Shown: positions 55,646 to 63,096 of the stretch, piece by piece
Numbering within the stretch: the first letter of the stretch is position 1
Layout: every line of letters starts with the position of its first letter
Origin: Uliginosibacterium aquaticum
GTDB taxonomy: Bacteria; Pseudomonadota; Gammaproteobacteria; Burkholderiales; Rhodocyclaceae
Reading direction: 5' to 3'
NCBI RefSeq assembly: GCF_012972705.2
Contig: NZ_JABCSC020000003.1
Span: forward strand, 248,001 to 312,000
Length of the DNA stretch: 64,000 nt
Program-made: the position numbers and the translations under genes
The notes under the pieces: generated by a model
The model's input: only the letters and a program-made list of their open reading frames with translations
What the model was told of the DNA's origin: nothing
Databases searched by the model: none

Positions 55646-56632
55646 TCAAAAAAGGACCTGCTGATTCATTACGAGTTTTTTATATTCGCGATGTCGCTTT
55701 CCTTGTGGCGTCTCAATAGTGCTTTGTCCGTCCGTTTTGTCTATCACTGTAATGACAGAGTAGCCTGTAACCTCGGTTTCACCGATTTCATTGAATTTTC
55801 GATGTATATTGAGTACGCAGTTGATACAGCTTCCATGCTGAAATGAAATCTGCTTTTGAAGGACGGAGTTTTTAAATTCAGCGTCAGACATGATGAAGCT
55901 GATTGTTTCTCTTTCATAAATCCCCTTCCATTTAAAGTTTCCTTCTTTTAAGACGGGGGCTACGATCTCAATGACTGCGTTATCTATGGTTTCTGTTGGT
56001 AGGCTGTTATCGAGAAGAATGTACTTTGTAAAGTCCGTGCGTCGAACCAAGTGCTCACTGACGATATCATGGTTGATTATGTCGTGAGCAGAGAAACCCA
56101 CTGCGGTTACTTTTTTGTGCCCGTTTAAGTTCTTGTAAAAATTTGAGCGTCTGGATTGGATTTTTACGTTTGACTCGGCAGCCTTTACGGCCTCTTCGAT
56201 TGCTTTTGTAGAGACGGCGCCTTTTTTAATCTCACTTCTAAGTGTCTCAAGAGCAAGGCGTTTTTCTTCGACGATAAGTTTCTTCTCTTCAATCGTTAGC
56301 TCTTGAATTGTTTTTTCCCTCAAATCCTTTTCGGCGTCAGAGATGGGGATTCTACTTAAAGCCGTGCTAACTATAGAAACGAGAACTGTGAATATCGTGA
56401 GTGTTGTGTTTATCTGAACACTGTTCTCGCCATAAACCTTCCAGTACTCTCGAAGACCACCTTCACTGAGAGGGAGGCTTTCAATGCTGATGGACGTACC
56501 AAGTGTTGCACAGACCTCTTGAAAAATGGCAAGCAACTCTGACTCACATTTGTTTCTGACAAATGCGTCCATTGTGTGCGAATCGTTTTCGAGGTAGTAG
56601 TGAATCTGAAAGTTGTCTGCCTGATTCATCAT
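55646..56632 (-). CDS. Single-span coiled-coil protein of unknown function (cassette gene 3)
   Basis: I do not recognise this protein. Started at ATG 56632 it is 328 residues: a soluble N-terminal part (1-73), one membrane span (about 75-93, TLTIFTVLVSIVSTAL), a charged coiled coil (about 98-160, rich in Glu/Lys), and a C-terminal domain of about 165 residues containing a C-x2-C (HGSCINCVL) and many strand-like segments. Codon use is AT-rich, unlike the surrounding chromosome. It lies between two attC-like sites and directly follows two putAbiC-type genes on the same strand. A GTG ten codons upstream is another possible start. A role in phage defence is suggested only by neighbourhood. Confidence 0.75.
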   Translation of the reverse strand: MMNQADNFQIHYYLENDSHTMDAFVRNKCESELLAIFQEVCATLGTSISIESLPLSEGGLREYWKVYGENSVQINTTLTIFTVLVSIVSTALSRIPISDAEKDLREKTIQELTIEEKKLIVEEKRLALETLRSEIKKGAVSTKAIEEAVKAAESNVKIQSRRSNFYKNLNGHKKVTAVGFSAHDIINHDIVSEHLVRRTDFTKYILLDNSLPTETIDNAVIEIVAPVLKEGNFKWKGIYERETISFIMSDAEFKNSVLQKQISFQHGSCINCVLNIHRKFNEIGETEVTGYSVITVIDKTDGQSTIETPQGKRHREYKKLVMNQQVLF

Positions 56633-56672
56633 CTTGGTGGCGCGTCCATGGTTTAGTGACACGGATTACTAG

Positions 56673-56762
56673 GCCTAACAAACGAAAGGGAGAGGCTGCC
56701 GGAGCGATGCTCAAGGAACCACAAGCGCAGCTTGTGGCTGCCCCTCTCAACTTTAGTTTTAG
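56673..56762 (-). repeat. attC-like site 2 (between cassette genes 2 and 3)
   Basis: On the minus strand, the 90-base element ends with a perfect GTTAGGC R' box. Its 5' arm starts CTAAAAC (a degenerate R''), four bases past the stop of cassette gene 2. GAGAGGGGCAGCC and GGCAGCCTCTCCC form an imperfect stem (10 of 13 pairs), and a perfect CCACAAGC-TGC-GCTTGTGG hairpin fills the centre. These proportions fit an attC site with a variable terminal structure. Confidence 0.55.
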
Positions 56763-56765
56763 AAA

Positions 56766-57623
56766 TTATTTGGGATACGCTTCCCATGAATTGATGTCGG
56801 CAGAAATCACCCCGGATTTCCTGAAATTTTTGTCGTAGTTTCCAAAATCTTTGTCCTTAATCCACTCTAGGATTTCATAACGCGCCACATATTTTTTGAA
56901 CTCAATCCCGTCATCCAGACAGCAGTTTAAATACAGCAGTTTTAGCTCAAGATGCGACATCTGGGCGCGAACAATCTTTGCATATTTGTATTTTTCTTCT
57001 CTGGAAAAAGCTTCAGATTCGTCAATTGTTTTGAATATGTGGTAAAGGTTTCTAAAGTAGTGGCCTAAGTACTGCTTTCTGAAGAAACCATGATAATAAA
57101 GGCTGTAGGTTTCATGGAGCTTTGCAAGTCGCTCTTGAGTCGTTGCTGAGATTTCGATTTTCTGTCGTTGATACCGAGTCTTCACTTCTTTCTCGAAAAC
57201 CCAAAAAGCTCTAAGCCCGGAGTTTACTTCTTCAATTTCTTCACTCTCGCTTGGCTCGACTTTGGCCTGATGTTCGGGTTGTGTGTCACCATCCGATTTT
57301 CTTTTGTGCTTAGTTCTTACTTCAAAGCTGGAGACGATTTTGCTTTGAAGGTCAAGCATTCTGAAGACAATGTCTTTATCCGCACTCTTTGCAATACTGC
57401 TTTTTTGGTAATAAACAATTAGTGCGATATTGAAAAATGCTAAAAGTGGATTTAAGACACCGCCGAAGTAATCGCCGAATTGACCGAATGCGGAGTAGGC
57501 TTTTTCATAGCCATCGGCGGGGCCTAAAACCGTTCCGAATTCCCACAAATAGACAGCCAAGATGCCAAGAGATGATAGGGCTGGAACTATGAGCATCCAA
57601 TAGTTTTTGATTAATTTACGCAT
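56766..57623 (-). CDS. Putative phage abortive infection protein, putAbiC type (cassette gene 2)
   Basis: A 285-residue membrane protein. Two spans lie at about 8-28 and 53-72, with GDYFGGVLNP at residues 50-59 just before the second. A large helical, charged cytoplasmic domain follows (FRKQYLGHYFRNLYHIFKTID, EKYKYAKIVRAQMSHLELKLLYLNCC), which recalls Pfam putAbiC (putative phage abortive infection protein); I assign it by these features. ATG 57623 has an AAGAG just upstream; the ATG at 57653 would begin inside the attC-like site. AT-rich. The GD(F/Y)FGG-LNP motif and its position are shared with cassette gene 1, so the two may be homologues or partners. Confidence 0.8.
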   Translation of the reverse strand: MRKLIKNYWMLIVPALSSLGILAVYLWEFGTVLGPADGYEKAYSAFGQFGDYFGGVLNPLLAFFNIALIVYYQKSSIAKSADKDIVFRMLDLQSKIVSSFEVRTKHKRKSDGDTQPEHQAKVEPSESEEIEEVNSGLRAFWVFEKEVKTRYQRQKIEISATTQERLAKLHETYSLYYHGFFRKQYLGHYFRNLYHIFKTIDESEAFSREEKYKYAKIVRAQMSHLELKLLYLNCCLDDGIEFKKYVARYEILEWIKDKDFGNYDKNFRKSGVISADINSWEAYPK

Positions 57624-57637
57624 TCTGCGCTCTTGAT

Positions 57638-57708
57638 TTCTAACGTCTGACATAACCGGCGCTGCGTGGCTTCATCGCGCAGAGTCCGTGTTGGTGGATG
57701 GGTTAGCC
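57638..57708 (-). repeat. attC-like site 1 (between cassette genes 1 and 2)
   Basis: This 71-base element is the clearest attC candidate. On the minus strand it starts GGCTAAC, which contains the TAA stop of cassette gene 1, and ends ACGTTAGAA. AACACGGACTCTGCG and CGCAGCGCCGGTT pair with unpaired bases bulging on one side, as attC extrahelical bases do. The L'-R' end (GTCAGACGTTAGAA) follows the classical pattern TCAAGCGTTAG. Confidence 0.62.
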
Positions 57709-58620
57709 GCGTTGCCCATAGTCCGCATTGCTGCCAAATGCTGTCGGTTTGTAATGGGCAACAAGATTATCGAGTAGCTCCCTATTTTGATGGTCTGGAA
57801 TTCTGAGTGGCATGTGTTCGAAGAATTCGTAGCGCTCGACAAGCAGTTTGTACGGCCGATATGGGTCTTGACTATTTTTGGTAAAGCAATTAACTGCAAG
57901 AAGGTAATACACCGTCTCCGGGACAAAAGACCTCACGATGTTCGAGTAGAACTTCTCGTTAGCAGAGGGCGTTGTGTCCTCTAAACTTTGAACATTGAAA
58001 TGGCCGACAAGCGATGTGTTAGGGCTGTTTGTCGCAACAAACTTCAGGATTTGGTACAAAATTCTGAAATATTGATTTAGCAATGGGTCGTGTTTTAGCA
58101 GCACATTTTTGGCTGCCTGCAATGACGTTGTGTATGGAGTTAGTCGGTGCAAATCGCTGCCAATTAGGTCGTGTTTTAATGCCGTTACAACGCTGTTCCT
58201 ATCGGTTGGTTTTCCCTCAAAGTCATGCCGAACACCTTCGGCTAAGAGTTGTTCCAATAGATTGTTTAGCTGGTTAAGAAGCGCAAAAAAGGTGTCTTCA
58301 AACCGTTGTTTGTCGAGCGTGGAAGCTTGTGCTTTCAAAGCTTGACTTGACTCCTTCAATTCATTTCTCGAAAGCTCAAGCTCTGTTTGGTTTTGGAATA
58401 GAGTAACCAAAAGCATTATGAGTCCGAGAAATGAGAAGATTGGGTTAAGAGTCCCGCCGAAGAAATCGCCGAGCACCCCCCAGTCTGCGCGGGTTGCATT
58501 TAGCAGGATATCGGTGCCAAAAGCGGCCGTGTATAGCGCGTAAAGCTGCCATGCGAACACTGCGGCTATTAGCAGTACGACTAAGAGAAGGATAAGCAGC
58601 CAGTACTTTTTCATGGGCAT
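57703..58620 (-). CDS. Putative phage abortive infection protein, putAbiC type (cassette gene 1)
   Basis: A 305-residue membrane protein starting MPMKKYWLLILLLVVLL. Spans are predicted at about 5-28 and 56-75, with GDFFGGTLNP at residues 51-60, and a coiled coil follows (about 77-105, LELSRNELKESSQALKAQ). A cytoplasmic domain (FEDTFFALLNQLNNLLEQL, then LNQYFRILYQILKFV, FYSNIVRSFVPETVYYLL) matches the putAbiC pattern seen in abortive infection proteins. The stop codon lies inside an attC-like site, as in integron cassettes. Other in-frame starts exist at 58614 and 58686. AT-rich relative to the host. It is the first gene of a same-strand run of three. Confidence 0.82.
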   Translation of the reverse strand: MPMKKYWLLILLLVVLLIAAVFAWQLYALYTAAFGTDILLNATRADWGVLGDFFGGTLNPIFSFLGLIMLLVTLFQNQTELELSRNELKESSQALKAQASTLDKQRFEDTFFALLNQLNNLLEQLLAEGVRHDFEGKPTDRNSVVTALKHDLIGSDLHRLTPYTTSLQAAKNVLLKHDPLLNQYFRILYQILKFVATNSPNTSLVGHFNVQSLEDTTPSANEKFYSNIVRSFVPETVYYLLAVNCFTKNSQDPYRPYKLLVERYEFFEHMPLRIPDHQNRELLDNLVAHYKPTAFGSNADYGQRG

Positions 58621-58635
58621 CACATTCGAGGAAGC

Positions 58636-58690
58636 GGCTAACGTGAAGTGGACACCAGCGCGTCCGTTTACTGGCTTATTGGTCAAAACG
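58636..58690 (-). repeat. Possible fourth attC-like remnant upstream of cassette gene 1
   Basis: On the minus strand the segment ends CACTTCACGTTAGCC, similar to the L'-R' ends of the other sites, and contains GGAC / GTCC arms. The R''-like 5' end is not clear, so this may be a decayed attC or the left junction of the insertion. It lies at the border where GC-rich DNA resumes. Confidence 0.3.
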
Positions 58691-59060
58691 ACCTGAATTT
58701 TTAAGCCATTGTTTTACAAATACGAAAACCGAGGTCAGGCCTGGCCTTTTGCCATCAGGGCTCATCCTCCAGCGCATGAGCCACCGCCAGCCCCCGATCC
58801 AAGAACCCAATCAGCATCATCCCCAGCGCATTCCGGCGTCAATTCCATTTCCTCTAAAAGTGTGAGAAATATCAAATCCGCCGGCAATTTCCTTGTCATC
58901 GGCATTGGGCGCTCTCCTTGCGCGATGCCATCCGGATCGGCTCGAGGGCCTATCCCGTACAGTTAAAACCCGATCAAGACTGCTCAGGCGCTGGAGCCGC
59001 TGGGGCTGCGTCCTGGCGGGCTTTCACTGCGCCGGAAGCCCGCCCGTTTGGTCGGCGACG
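58691..59060. other. Non-coding stretch between the cassette block and the second GGDEF-EAL copy
   Basis: About 370 bases without a supportable gene. On the minus strand a short frame ending at 58755 reads RNALGMMLIGFLDRG then LAVAHALEDEP before its stop; it looks like the tail of a lost gene but has a stop just upstream and no recognised relative. The sequence is GC-rich again. The segmental duplication that contains the next gene begins at about 59061. Confidence 0.4.
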
Positions 59061-61220
59061 TTGCGGCGTTCGCCCTTTCGTACGGATCTGGAAGTATTCT
59101 TCACATCCTGAGCGGGGCAGATAGATCCCGCCTTTTCAAGGCCCGAACGATGAGCTCCCCACTGATCAGTGCTTATCTGATTTCCGTTGGCATCCTGCTG
59201 ATGGCCGCTGCGCATGCGGCGATCCTGGCGCGGGGCAGCGGGCATGCGCGCGTGAACTGGTCCTTCGCGGCGATCTGCGTGGGTTTTGCCGGCTTCCAGT
59301 TCTGTAATGCGCTGCAGTATTCGGCGCCGGATCACGCGCGCGCGCTGGCGGCGCATCTGTGGGTGAATTTCTTTTCGGTGCTGGTGATTCCGCCGATTGC
59401 GCTGGCGGCTGCGGCGCTGGATCCGAAGAAGCGTTCGCGGCAGCCGTTTGTGTGGCTGATGGGCTTCGTGCTGCTGGTGATCGGCTACAACTTCTTCATG
59501 CCTTATGGCTACCGTTTCTATGCGCTGGACCCGGACAAGCTGCTGACCCTGCCCTGGGGCGAGAACATCCGGATGATCCAGGGCCAGGCGAATCTGGTGT
59601 ACCGGGCGACGCGTCTGGTGTCGCTGATCGTGATGGTCTACACGCTGGGGGTGACTTTCTCGCTGATGCGCATGAAGGATCGGCTCTCGAGCACGCTGAT
59701 CTGGATCGGGCTGGCGATCATGCTGGTGACGCTGGCGCTGTCGAGCATGTCCGATTCGGGGGTGATCAGCGTGCCCTACCTCGGCGGCTTCGGTTTCGTG
59801 TTTCTGGCCGGCTCGTTCTCGCTGGTGGTGCGCAAGGAAATGCGCGTGCGCGAGCTGCAGGAGAAGCGCATTGCGCGGGCCCTGGCCAAGGAGGTGCAGG
59901 GGCGGCGGCTGGCTGATGCGCGGGCCGATCAGATCCTGCATCACGATGCGCTGACCGGCCTGCCAAATCGGGCCGGTTTCATCCTGTGCCTCGAAAACAT
60001 GATCGCGCAGCACAGCCCTGAGACGAAGATCGCAGTGCTGCTGTTTGATATCGACCGCCTCGGCGCGCTCAAGGGGACCCACGGCCTCGCCACCAGTGAT
60101 GAGCTGTTGCTGCAGGTGAGCCAGCGCTTGCGCGGCCGGATTCGCGACAGCGATGTGCTGGCCCGCTCGCGCAGCGATGGCTTCGCGCTGATTGCCAGCC
60201 AGATCAAGACGGCCTCGGGCGTCGGGGTGTTCTGCGAGAAGCTCCGCGGCACGCTGACCGAGGCGGTGGCGGTAGAGGGTCAGCACTTCAAGCTCAGCGC
60301 CAGCATCGGGCTGGCGATCTATCCGGATGACGCGACCAACGCCGGCGAGCTGCTGTCTGCCGCCGAGCTGGCCCTGCATGAGGCGAAGAATGCCGGGGTG
60401 AGCCAGATCCGCAGTTTCCATCCGGCGCTGAAGGAGAATTTCCGCCAGCGTATCGGCCTCGAATCGGCGCTGCGCGAGGCACTGGATCGGAAGCAGTTCT
60501 TCCTCTGCTATCAGCCACAGGTGAGCGCCAGCACGGGCCGCACCCTGGGCATGGAGGCACTGATCCGCTGGCAGCACCCGGAGCTGGGCCTCGTCTCCCC
60601 GCTGCATTTCATTCCGCTGGCCGAGGCCAACGGCTTGATCGGCCATATCGGAGCCTGGGTGATCGACACGGCCTGCGCTCAGCTCGCGGCCTGGCGGCAG
60701 GCTGGGCATGCCGATCTGCGCATGGCGGTGAACCTTTCGGCCACTCAGTTGCTCGATCCCTATCTGGAAGACACGCTGCTCGGCGCCATCGCCGGCCATG
60801 GTCTGGTGCCGGCGGATCTGGAGCTGGAAATCACCGAATCGGTGCTGATCCAGGATCCGGAGCAGACCGTGGCGCGCTTCAACGCCCTGCGCCAGCTGGG
60901 CCTGCGCCTGTCCATCGATGATTTCGGCACCGGTTACTCCTCGCTGAGCTATCTGCGGGTGCTGCCGGTGCAGGCCTTCAAGCTCGACCGCAGCTTTGTG
61001 GAAGGGCTCGGCAAGGACGAGACCAGCCTCGAAATCTGCGCCAGCGCGATTCGCCTGGCGCAGAACCTGAACCTCGACATCATCGCCGAGGGCGTCGAGA
61101 CCCAGGCCCAGGCCGAGTGGTTGCGCGCGCTGGGCTGCCCGATCTTTCAGGGTTATCTGTTTGCGCGCCCGCTGGTGGCGGAAGCGGCCACTGAGCATCT
61201 GGCGCAGGAGCGCGCCGGTG
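59061..61220 (+). repeat. Segmental duplication, copy 2
   Basis: Direct repeat of 52529-54690, covering the same 89-base upstream region and almost all of the GGDEF-EAL gene. The two copies bracket about 4.4 kb containing the DUF4124-like gene and the cassette block. Recombination between them would delete that segment. Confidence 0.85.
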
Positions 61221-61282
61221 GGCCGGGCGCGGCGGGCGAGCTGTTGCTGCCAGGCTTCGGGCCGGCGCCCTTGCTGCCATGA
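59150..61282 (+). CDS. 7TM-GGDEF-EAL protein, copy 2 (likely c-di-GMP phosphodiesterase)
   Basis: A 710-residue paralogue of the protein at 52618, with the same organisation. The N-terminal membrane domain (about 5-235) carries most of the differences (for example AYNFLTPYGYRF against GYNFFMPYGYRF). The GGDEF motif is again RSDGF, so the cyclase domain is probably inactive. The EAL domain is intact (GMEALIRWQHPE, DDFGTGYSS, AEGVET). The C-terminus is GPGAAGELLLPGFGPAPLLP, unlike copy 1. The stop overlaps the start of the downstream SGNH hydrolase gene (ATGA), so the two are translationally coupled; copy 1 has no such partner, suggesting copy 2 is the ancestral context. Confidence 0.92.
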   Translation: MSSPLISAYLISVGILLMAAAHAAILARGSGHARVNWSFAAICVGFAGFQFCNALQYSAPDHARALAAHLWVNFFSVLVIPPIALAAAALDPKKRSRQPFVWLMGFVLLVIGYNFFMPYGYRFYALDPDKLLTLPWGENIRMIQGQANLVYRATRLVSLIVMVYTLGVTFSLMRMKDRLSSTLIWIGLAIMLVTLALSSMSDSGVISVPYLGGFGFVFLAGSFSLVVRKEMRVRELQEKRIARALAKEVQGRRLADARADQILHHDALTGLPNRAGFILCLENMIAQHSPETKIAVLLFDIDRLGALKGTHGLATSDELLLQVSQRLRGRIRDSDVLARSRSDGFALIASQIKTASGVGVFCEKLRGTLTEAVAVEGQHFKLSASIGLAIYPDDATNAGELLSAAELALHEAKNAGVSQIRSFHPALKENFRQRIGLESALREALDRKQFFLCYQPQVSASTGRTLGMEALIRWQHPELGLVSPLHFIPLAEANGLIGHIGAWVIDTACAQLAAWRQAGHADLRMAVNLSATQLLDPYLEDTLLGAIAGHGLVPADLELEITESVLIQDPEQTVARFNALRQLGLRLSIDDFGTGYSSLSYLRVLPVQAFKLDRSFVEGLGKDETSLEICASAIRLAQNLNLDIIAEGVETQAQAEWLRALGCPIFQGYLFARPLVAEAATEHLAQERAGGPGAAGELLLPGFGPAPLLP

Positions 61283-62064
61283 GGCGGGCGATGCGCAGTG
61301 GTTTCTTCCGGCACGGGCTGATGGGCGCGGCACTGGCCGGGCTGCTGCTGGGCTGTGCGGCGCTGCCGCCGCAATCGTCGCCGAGCGTGCCGGGCGTGGC
61401 GCGCAGCGTGCCGGCGCTGGAGAAGAAGGATGGCGGCGTGTTCCTGCGCAAACACGCGGCCTGCCTGCAGCAGGTGCAGGGTGGCGATGTGGAGCTGCTC
61501 TTTCTCGGCGATTCGATCACCGAAGGCTGGGCGAAGCAGCCGGCGCTATGGCAACAGCATTACGGCGCCTGGCGCACGGCCAACTGCGGGGTGGGCGGTG
61601 ATCGCGTCGAGCATGTGCTGTGGCGCCTCGATCATGGTCTGCTGGCACAGACCCGGCCGCGTGTGGTGGTGCTGATGATCGGCACCAACAACAGCGCTTC
61701 GCAGGGCGCGGATTACATTGTGGCCGGCATCCAGGACATTCTCGCCACGCTGCAGGCGGGCTCGCCGCAGAGCCGGGTGCTGCTGCTCGGCGTGCTGCCG
61801 CGCGGGCCGCGCCGCAATGCCGATGGCAGCATGGATGACGGGCTTCGGCGGATGGAAGTGATCCGCGCCGTGAATGCGCGCCTCGCGCAGCTCGATGATG
61901 GCCAGCGCCTGCGCTATCTGGATATCGGCGAGCGCTTTCTGGTGGAGGGCCGTATCCCGCCCGAGCTGATGCCGGATCAGCTCCACCCTGGCACGCGTGG
62001 CTATGCCATCTGGGCCGATGCGATGCAGGGCCTGCTCGACGAGATGATGGCGCAGACGCGGTAG
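61279..62064 (+). CDS. SGNH/GDSL-family lipoprotein hydrolase
   Basis: A 261-residue esterase-type lipoprotein. The signal ends in a lipobox LLGC (C26). The SGNH residues are visible: S79 in FLGDSITEGW, G in NCGVGGDRVEHVLWRL, N in MIGTNNSASQ, and the Asp-His pair in MPDQLHPGTRGYAIW. It resembles PAF-acetylhydrolase-like SGNH enzymes; substrate (acyl or acetyl esters of lipids or polysaccharides) cannot be told. Start overlaps the stop of the c-di-GMP protein, so expression is probably linked to it. ATG 61291 is an alternative start. Confidence 0.88.
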   Translation: MRRAMRSGFFRHGLMGAALAGLLLGCAALPPQSSPSVPGVARSVPALEKKDGGVFLRKHAACLQQVQGGDVELLFLGDSITEGWAKQPALWQQHYGAWRTANCGVGGDRVEHVLWRLDHGLLAQTRPRVVVLMIGTNNSASQGADYIVAGIQDILATLQAGSPQSRVLLLGVLPRGPRRNADGSMDDGLRRMEVIRAVNARLAQLDDGQRLRYLDIGERFLVEGRIPPELMPDQLHPGTRGYAIWADAMQGLLDEMMAQTR

Positions 62065-62106
62065 CGGCGCCTTCCGCCGCGTGTGGCCTTACGCAAGGGG
62101 CATGCT

Positions 62107-62991
62107 TCAGCCAAGGAGTGTGCGCAGGCTGCTTGCCAGCGCTTCGAACACCACCTTGCAGCGCGGGCTGTTGCGCAGATCGGTGTGCATGGCGACCCAG
62201 GTCGGCAGCGCTATGCTGATCTGAGGCAACAGCGCCTGCAGCTGGGCATCGCGGCGCGCCACGCCGTGCTGGCAGAAGCCGATGCCGGCTGCAGCACGGA
62301 GCAGGGCGAGCTGGCCGAGGTCGCTGTCGCAGCGCAGGGCAAAGGCTTCGCGCCGCCACTGCGCGAAGCCCTTGCCGGCGGCCCGGATGAAAGGGGTTTC
62401 GAGATCGAAGCCGATCAGGTCGTGCTGCGCCAGCTCGGCCACGCTCGCCGGCTCGCCCTTGCGCGCGAGGTAGTCGCGGTGGGCGTGCAGGCCCACGGTC
62501 ACGCTGCCGACGCGAGTGGCGAGGAGTACATCCTGGCGCGGCGGGGTCATGCGTACGGCGATGTCCACCTCGCGCTGGACAAGATCCTGCACCCGGTTGC
62601 TGAGCACCAGTTCGATCTCGAGTTCGGGATGGGTCTGGCGCAGGCGGGCGAGGATCGGTGGCAGCCATTCGATGCCCATCACCTCGCTGGCCGAGACGCG
62701 CACCGCGCCGCGGACGTTTTCGCCCAGGCCGCCGGCCACGCGCTCCAGCGAGGCGGCAATGCTGTGCATGGCTTCGATGTGGCCGCGCAGGGCGGTGGCG
62801 GCATCGGTGGCGGCGAGGCCGGTCTGTGAGCGGGTGAACAGCGCCACGCCCAGTTGCTGCTCCAGTGCCGCGACCTGTCGCCCGAGGGTGGGCTGGGTCA
62901 GGCCCAGCGCGCGGGCGGCGCCTGAGAGTGAGCCTTCCTGCAACACGGCGAGGAAGCTGCGGTAGAGATCCCAGGGGATGGTGGTGGTCAT
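62107..62991 (-). CDS. LysR-family transcriptional regulator
   Basis: A 294-residue LysR-type regulator started at ATG 62991. The helix-turn-helix is SLSGAARALGLTQPTLGRQVAALE, followed by LFTRSQTGLAATDA and an effector domain. It is divergent from an epimerase-like gene starting at 63097. A 25-base palindrome begins only four bases upstream of its start codon, which suggests autoregulation. The frame extends much further upstream but overlaps the divergent gene and is not coding. Effector unknown. Confidence 0.9.
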   Translation of the reverse strand: MTTTIPWDLYRSFLAVLQEGSLSGAARALGLTQPTLGRQVAALEQQLGVALFTRSQTGLAATDAATALRGHIEAMHSIAASLERVAGGLGENVRGAVRVSASEVMGIEWLPPILARLRQTHPELEIELVLSNRVQDLVQREVDIAVRMTPPRQDVLLATRVGSVTVGLHAHRDYLARKGEPASVAELAQHDLIGFDLETPFIRAAGKGFAQWRREAFALRCDSDLGQLALLRAAAGIGFCQHGVARRDAQLQALLPQISIALPTWVAMHTDLRNSPRCKVVFEALASSLRTLLG

Positions 62992-62995
62992 GCAT

Positions 62996-63020
62996 AAATG
63001 TATAGCGGCGCTACGCATTT
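62996..63020. promoter_or_regulatory. 25-bp palindrome, likely operator of the LysR regulator
   Basis: AAATG-TA-TAGCG-G-CGCTA-CG-CATTT: two nested inverted repeats are perfect except for the TA/CG spacers. It lies in the 105-base region between the LysR gene and the divergent epimerase-like gene, abutting the regulator start. It contains a T-N11-A pattern as expected for LysR-type sites. Confidence 0.6.
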
Positions 63021-63096
63021 GGGTAATTTCCGTTTGATCTGGTGGCGCCCAGAATGCAGCGCATCGCAAGTCTGCGAGGCGAAAAGGAGCGGCGTG

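Noticed and set aside
58755-58842. Short minus-strand frame ending LAVAHALEDEP as a gene remnant
   Set aside because: Only about 27 codons between stops and no relative known to me; mentioned in the region note but not called as a pseudogene.
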